This document shows positions 61,258-64,000 of a stretch of 64,000 nucleotides of DNA, piece after piece (the first letter of the stretch is position 1; each line of letters opens with the position of its first letter). The notes beneath the pieces are model-generated. The model had not been told where the DNA came from and ran no database searches. It saw only the letters and a program-made list of their open reading frames with translations. The stretch comes from Acidobacteriaceae bacterium. GTDB lineage: Bacteria; Acidobacteriota; Terriglobia; Terriglobales; Acidobacteriaceae. The DNA lies in contig JAPWKG010000008.1 of NCBI GenBank assembly GCA_028283625.1, positions 124,001 through 188,000 on the forward strand. Direction: 5' to 3'. The translations under genes and the position numbers were made by a program.

Positions 61258-62586
61258 GTGAACAATAAGCCTCAGCCGAAGTCCGCCGTCATTCTTGGTG
61301 CCCAGTGGGGCGATGAGGGTAAGGGCAAGATCGTCGACGTCCTTAGCGAGAAGTTTGACATTGTCGCTCGTTACGCAGGCGGTCATAACGCTGGCCATAC
61401 GGTCATCATCGAGGGCAAGAAGATTGTCCTCCAGCTGATTCCGTGCGGCGTGCTGCGCCCGAGCTGCGTGGGCGTGATCGGCAATGGCGTTGTGCTGGAC
61501 CCGGCTGCGTTTCTGGCCGAGGTAAAGAAGCTGAAAGATGCTGGTCTGCCGGCGCATGATCCTGCAGCCAAGCAGCTGTTTATCTCCAACCGTGCCCAGG
61601 TGATTCTGCCGTACCACCGCATGATTGAGCTGGCGGCGGAGACCGCTCCCGGCCGTACGACGATTGGAACGACGCGCCGCGGGATTGGACCGGCGTATGA
61701 AGACAAGATTCACCGCAACGGCCTGCGCGTGGCCGACCTGCTGAACACCTCGCTGCTGCGCACGCACATCAACAACGCGTGCCATGAGAAGAACACGATC
61801 GCGCATGCTCTGTTCGGCACCGAGCCGTTGGATCCGAAGCAGATGTATGAAGAATATGTGCGCTACGCCGAGCTGATCGCCCCGTACGTGACCGATACGG
61901 CGGAGCTGCTGAATAAAGCGCTGGATAACGGCAAGAGCGTGATGTTTGAAGGCGCGCAGGGCGCGCTGCTGGATATCGACCACGGAACGTATCCGTTTGT
62001 GACCAGCTCTAACTGCACCTCGGGCGGCGCTGTGACTGGAACCGGCGTGGGACCGACGAAGATCGGCACGGTGATTGGCGTGACCAAGGCGTATGTGACG
62101 CGCGTAGGCGAAGGCCCGTTCCCGACCGAAGACTTCGGTGCGGAAGGCGAGCTGCTGGCGCGTCGCGGCAACGAGTTTGGCGCTGTGACAGGACGTCCGC
62201 GCCGCTGCGGCTGGCTGGATCTGCCGCTGCTGCGCTACTCCAACATGATCAACTCCACCGAGTGGTTGGTTGTGACCAAGATGGATGTGATGGACGAGCT
62301 GGAAGAGATCAAGGTCTGCACGCACTACAAGGTGGACGGCAAGCTGACCGATACGATTCCGGCCGACATCCGGGGCTTCAAGACCATTGAGCCCGTATAC
62401 ACGACGCTGAAGGGCTGGAACGCTTCGACCGAAGGCGTGGTGGAGTACGACAAGCTGCCGAAGCTGGCACAGGAGTACCTGGAGTTCATCGCGAAGGAGT
62501 CGGGTGCAAAGCTGGGCATGATTTCAACGGGCCCGGACCGCATTCAGACGATGTCGCAGCCTGAGTTTGCCGAGATTCTTGGCTAA
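61258..62586 (+). CDS. purA: adenylosuccinate synthetase
   Basis: A 442-residue enzyme of AMP synthesis with WGDEGKGKIVD, GGHNAGHTVI, TTRRGIGPAYEDK, FEGAQGALLDIDHGTYPFVT and GRPRRCGWLDL. The GTG at 61258 gives the usual short N-terminus before VILGAQWGDEGKGK; a GTG at 61213, with AAAGG four bases upstream, would add 15 residues and cannot be excluded. Confidence 0.96.
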   Translation: MNNKPQPKSAVILGAQWGDEGKGKIVDVLSEKFDIVARYAGGHNAGHTVIIEGKKIVLQLIPCGVLRPSCVGVIGNGVVLDPAAFLAEVKKLKDAGLPAHDPAAKQLFISNRAQVILPYHRMIELAAETAPGRTTIGTTRRGIGPAYEDKIHRNGLRVADLLNTSLLRTHINNACHEKNTIAHALFGTEPLDPKQMYEEYVRYAELIAPYVTDTAELLNKALDNGKSVMFEGAQGALLDIDHGTYPFVTSSNCTSGGAVTGTGVGPTKIGTVIGVTKAYVTRVGEGPFPTEDFGAEGELLARRGNEFGAVTGRPRRCGWLDLPLLRYSNMINSTEWLVVTKMDVMDELEEIKVCTHYKVDGKLTDTIPADIRGFKTIEPVYTTLKGWNASTEGVVEYDKLPKLAQEYLEFIAKESGAKLGMISTGPDRIQTMSQPEFAEILG

Positions 62587-62634
62587 GCGCACGGGCGAAG
62601 GCTCGTGAATGGAAAAAGAAGGCGGGTTCGCTGC

Positions 62635-62922
62635 ATGATTACGTTCTTTGTCCGTATGAAGTTTCGTGAGGAAGACCGCAAGGGGATTGAGGAAGTGCTG
62701 ATCCCGCTTGCGGAGGCCTCGCGGCAGGAGCCCGGATGCCTGGCTTACACGCCGCACTGGATGGAGAGCGAGCCGGATACACTGTTGTTATACGAGCAGT
62801 ATCGGGACGAAGCGGCGCTGGAGCATCATCGCGCTTCGGAGCACTTCAAGCAGTATGCGGTGGGCGGGCTGTACCAGAAGATGCTCGACCGGCAGCTGGA
62901 AAATCTGCACGCACTGCTTTAG
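62635..62922 (+). CDS. antibiotic biosynthesis monooxygenase (ABM/YgiN-like) domain protein
   Basis: A 95-residue dimeric ferredoxin-like fold protein: ITFFVRMKFREEDRKGIEEV, EPGCLAYTPHWMES, LLLYEQYRDEAALEHHRASEHF. The size and the order of motifs match YgiN-type quinol or putative monooxygenases. Substrate unknown. It begins 48 bases after purA. Confidence 0.85.
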   Translation: MITFFVRMKFREEDRKGIEEVLIPLAEASRQEPGCLAYTPHWMESEPDTLLLYEQYRDEAALEHHRASEHFKQYAVGGLYQKMLDRQLENLHALL

Positions 62923-63008
62923 CCGATTTGGCCCGGCTCAGGCTGCTTTTTGACGTGAGACGGCATCTGGTTTTACTACAGTATCTGGGAGCAGATCCCG
63001 GAGAGACC

Positions 63009-63518
63009 ATGCTGAAGCCAATGCCATCCCGCCGAGCCCTATACGCCCTTGTGGCGCTGTTCGTTCTTTTCTGCTCCGCCTCTGCGCAGGCGAAGAGAAA
63101 CAAACCGCCGCAGAAGCGTGACATTCGCACGATTGTTCTGGCCATTGATGAGCAGTGGCGCAAGGCGGAAGCCTCGAACGATCTTGCGGCGATGGATAAG
63201 CTCCTCTCAGACGACTATCTGGGCATTAACGGCAACGGACAGGTGCTGACCAAGAACCAGCAGCTGGACCGGATACGCGATCACACAATGGTGCTCAACA
63301 GCCTGCAGATTGACGATGTGAAGGTGAAGGTACTGGGCCGCCACGCGGCCATTGTGACCTCAACCGCAGAGCTGGACGGCACCATGGATGGTCATCCGTT
63401 GCATGGCATCTTCCGCTCGACACGGGTGTACCAGCGCTCGCTGCAGACGGGGCAATGGCGCATTACGAACTTTGAGGCGACGCCGATGCGCTCGGGTGCG
63501 TTGCAAAAGCTGGATTAG
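63009..63518 (+). CDS. exported SnoaL/DUF4440-like protein
   Basis: A 169-residue protein with signal peptide (about 1-28, SASAQAK) and an NTF2-like fold pattern (VLAIDEQWRKAEASNDLAAM, LLSDDYLGINGNG, VYQRSLQTGQWRITNFEATP) typical of DUF4440. GGAGAGACC precedes the ATG at 63009. No active-site residue can be assigned. Terminator follows. Confidence 0.8.
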   Translation: MLKPMPSRRALYALVALFVLFCSASAQAKRNKPPQKRDIRTIVLAIDEQWRKAEASNDLAAMDKLLSDDYLGINGNGQVLTKNQQLDRIRDHTMVLNSLQIDDVKVKVLGRHAAIVTSTAELDGTMDGHPLHGIFRSTRVYQRSLQTGQWRITNFEATPMRSGALQKLD

Positions 63519-63555
63519 CCAACACGGGATTTCGCCCTCGGGGCAAAGCAGAAAG

Positions 63556-63583
63556 AACGGCCTCTCCCAAAGGAGAGGCCGTT
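63556..63583 (+). terminator. rho-independent terminator
   Basis: AACGGCCTCTCC pairs with GGAGAGGCCGTT around CAAA, followed by TTCGTTT. It lies between the DUF4440 gene and the leftward gene at the right edge. Confidence 0.85.
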
Positions 63584-63637
63584 TTCGTTTGCCGTCGGGT
63601 GTGAGTGTGGGGGAGGGGAGAGTGTTTAGGCGATCCG

Positions 63638-63997
63638 CTATGCGATCCGCGCGTTGGTGGCGTCGCCGGGGGCGGGCTGCTGCGGCTTGCGGCGGGTCAC
63701 GTCCGCGGCGTCCGGGATGCGTACGTTAAGCCCCATGGCGCGACGGAAAAGGGAGCGCGTGGAGCCGGTGAGCTGCGCGTCTTCCGGTTCTCCTGCCAGC
63801 GGGGTATTGGCGTAGCTGCTGGAGAGCGGGAAGCGCTGCTTTTGCGTGTCCTCAGAGACCGGAGCGGCGGAGCCGTCCTGCGGTTGTCGAGGATGCGGGG
63901 GGATGGTGAAAGCCATCCCTCCATGGCTTACGCGGCGGGCCTCGGTGGAGGCGGTGGAGATACGGGCGCGGAACGGAGGCACGTGGTTCGTGAGCAT
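63638..63997 (-). CDS. hypothetical protein near the right edge (may be incomplete)
   Basis: An open leftward frame of 119 codons from an ATG at 63997; only three bases of upstream sequence remain, so the true start may lie outside. The product is hydrophilic, Arg/Pro/Ala-rich, without signal peptide or recognisable domain (ends DATNARIA). The frame is plausible because it is convergent with the upstream gene behind a terminator, but it could be chance. Confidence 0.4.
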   Translation of the reverse strand: MLTNHVPPFRARISTASTEARRVSHGGMAFTIPPHPRQPQDGSAAPVSEDTQKQRFPLSSSYANTPLAGEPEDAQLTGSTRSLFRRAMGLNVRIPDAADVTRRKPQQPAPGDATNARIA

Positions 63998-64000
63998 CGC

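Overview
The window looks like a chromosomal segment of an Acidobacteriota bacterium of the Terriglobia (Granulicella/Terriglobus/Edaphobacter-like). The base composition is GC-rich. Lineage-typical proteins are present: a VWFA-related acidobacterial domain protein, a TonB-dependent receptor with an N-terminal carboxypeptidase-regulatory-like domain, an S53 peptidase with Ig-like repeats and the recurrent Arg-rich/GCGG tail, and a cupin hydroxynitrile-lyase homologue of the Granulicella type. An LPS pathway (waaA, lpxK, a heptosyltransferase, kdsC) shows a Gram-negative outer membrane. Phylum is an inference from gene content; no rRNA or tRNA gene was found.

Layout. 1-2.5 kb: a translationally coupled operon (116-aa unknown, beta-carbonic anhydrase, bestrophin-type channel) and two small lineage-specific genes. 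2.5-4.65 kb: an AT-richer islet with an XRE regulator, an ImmA/IrrE-type protease and two small unknown proteins. 4.7-12 kb: B12-dependent ribonucleotide reductase with a NrdR-like box and a long leader, then a very large secreted S53 peptidase. 12.2-19.2 kb: thioredoxin-like protein, YXWGXW protein, kdsC, cupin, and an Lhr helicase gene interrupted by two frameshifts. 19.15-21.55 kb: a 213-bp direct repeat, each copy carrying an identical 61-aa DUF5522 protein, brackets an AT-richer GH30 glycosidase cassette. 21.7-28.3 kb: DUF5666 / TonB-dependent receptor / VWA operon. 28.5-31.8 kb: egtB and egtD for ergothioneine, then an SRAP (YedK/HMCES) protein. 31.8-33.7 kb: molybdopterin genes moaC and moeA. 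33.8-40.2 kb: a long leftward cluster headed by waaA-lpxK-heptosyltransferase with ATGA overlaps. 40.3-47.7 kb: GNAT, trmFO, der, dinG-type helicase, queD. 47.8-51.5 kb: folD-coaE-acyltransferase-GT2. 51.6-54.2 kb: yceD-rpmF-plsX-DUF5076. 54.3-64 kb: DUF885 protein, ThiE/TenI-like protein, soluble transhydrogenase, ROK protein, mutM, TonB-C protein, purA, ABM monooxygenase, a DUF4440/SnoaL-like protein and an unknown cut near the right edge.

How the genes work together. Most are housekeeping functions: envelope (LPS, phospholipid through plsX), cofactors (CoA, folate, Moco, queuosine precursor), nucleotide metabolism (nrdJ, purA), and DNA/RNA care (mutM, SRAP, DinG, Lhr, TrmFO, Der). The accessory signals most worth following are the bestrophin/carbonic anhydrase operon, the repeat-bracketed GH30 cassette, the XRE/ImmA islet, the HNL-type cupin, the nrdJ leader and the peptidase tail module. 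No CRISPR array, insertion sequence or integrase was seen.
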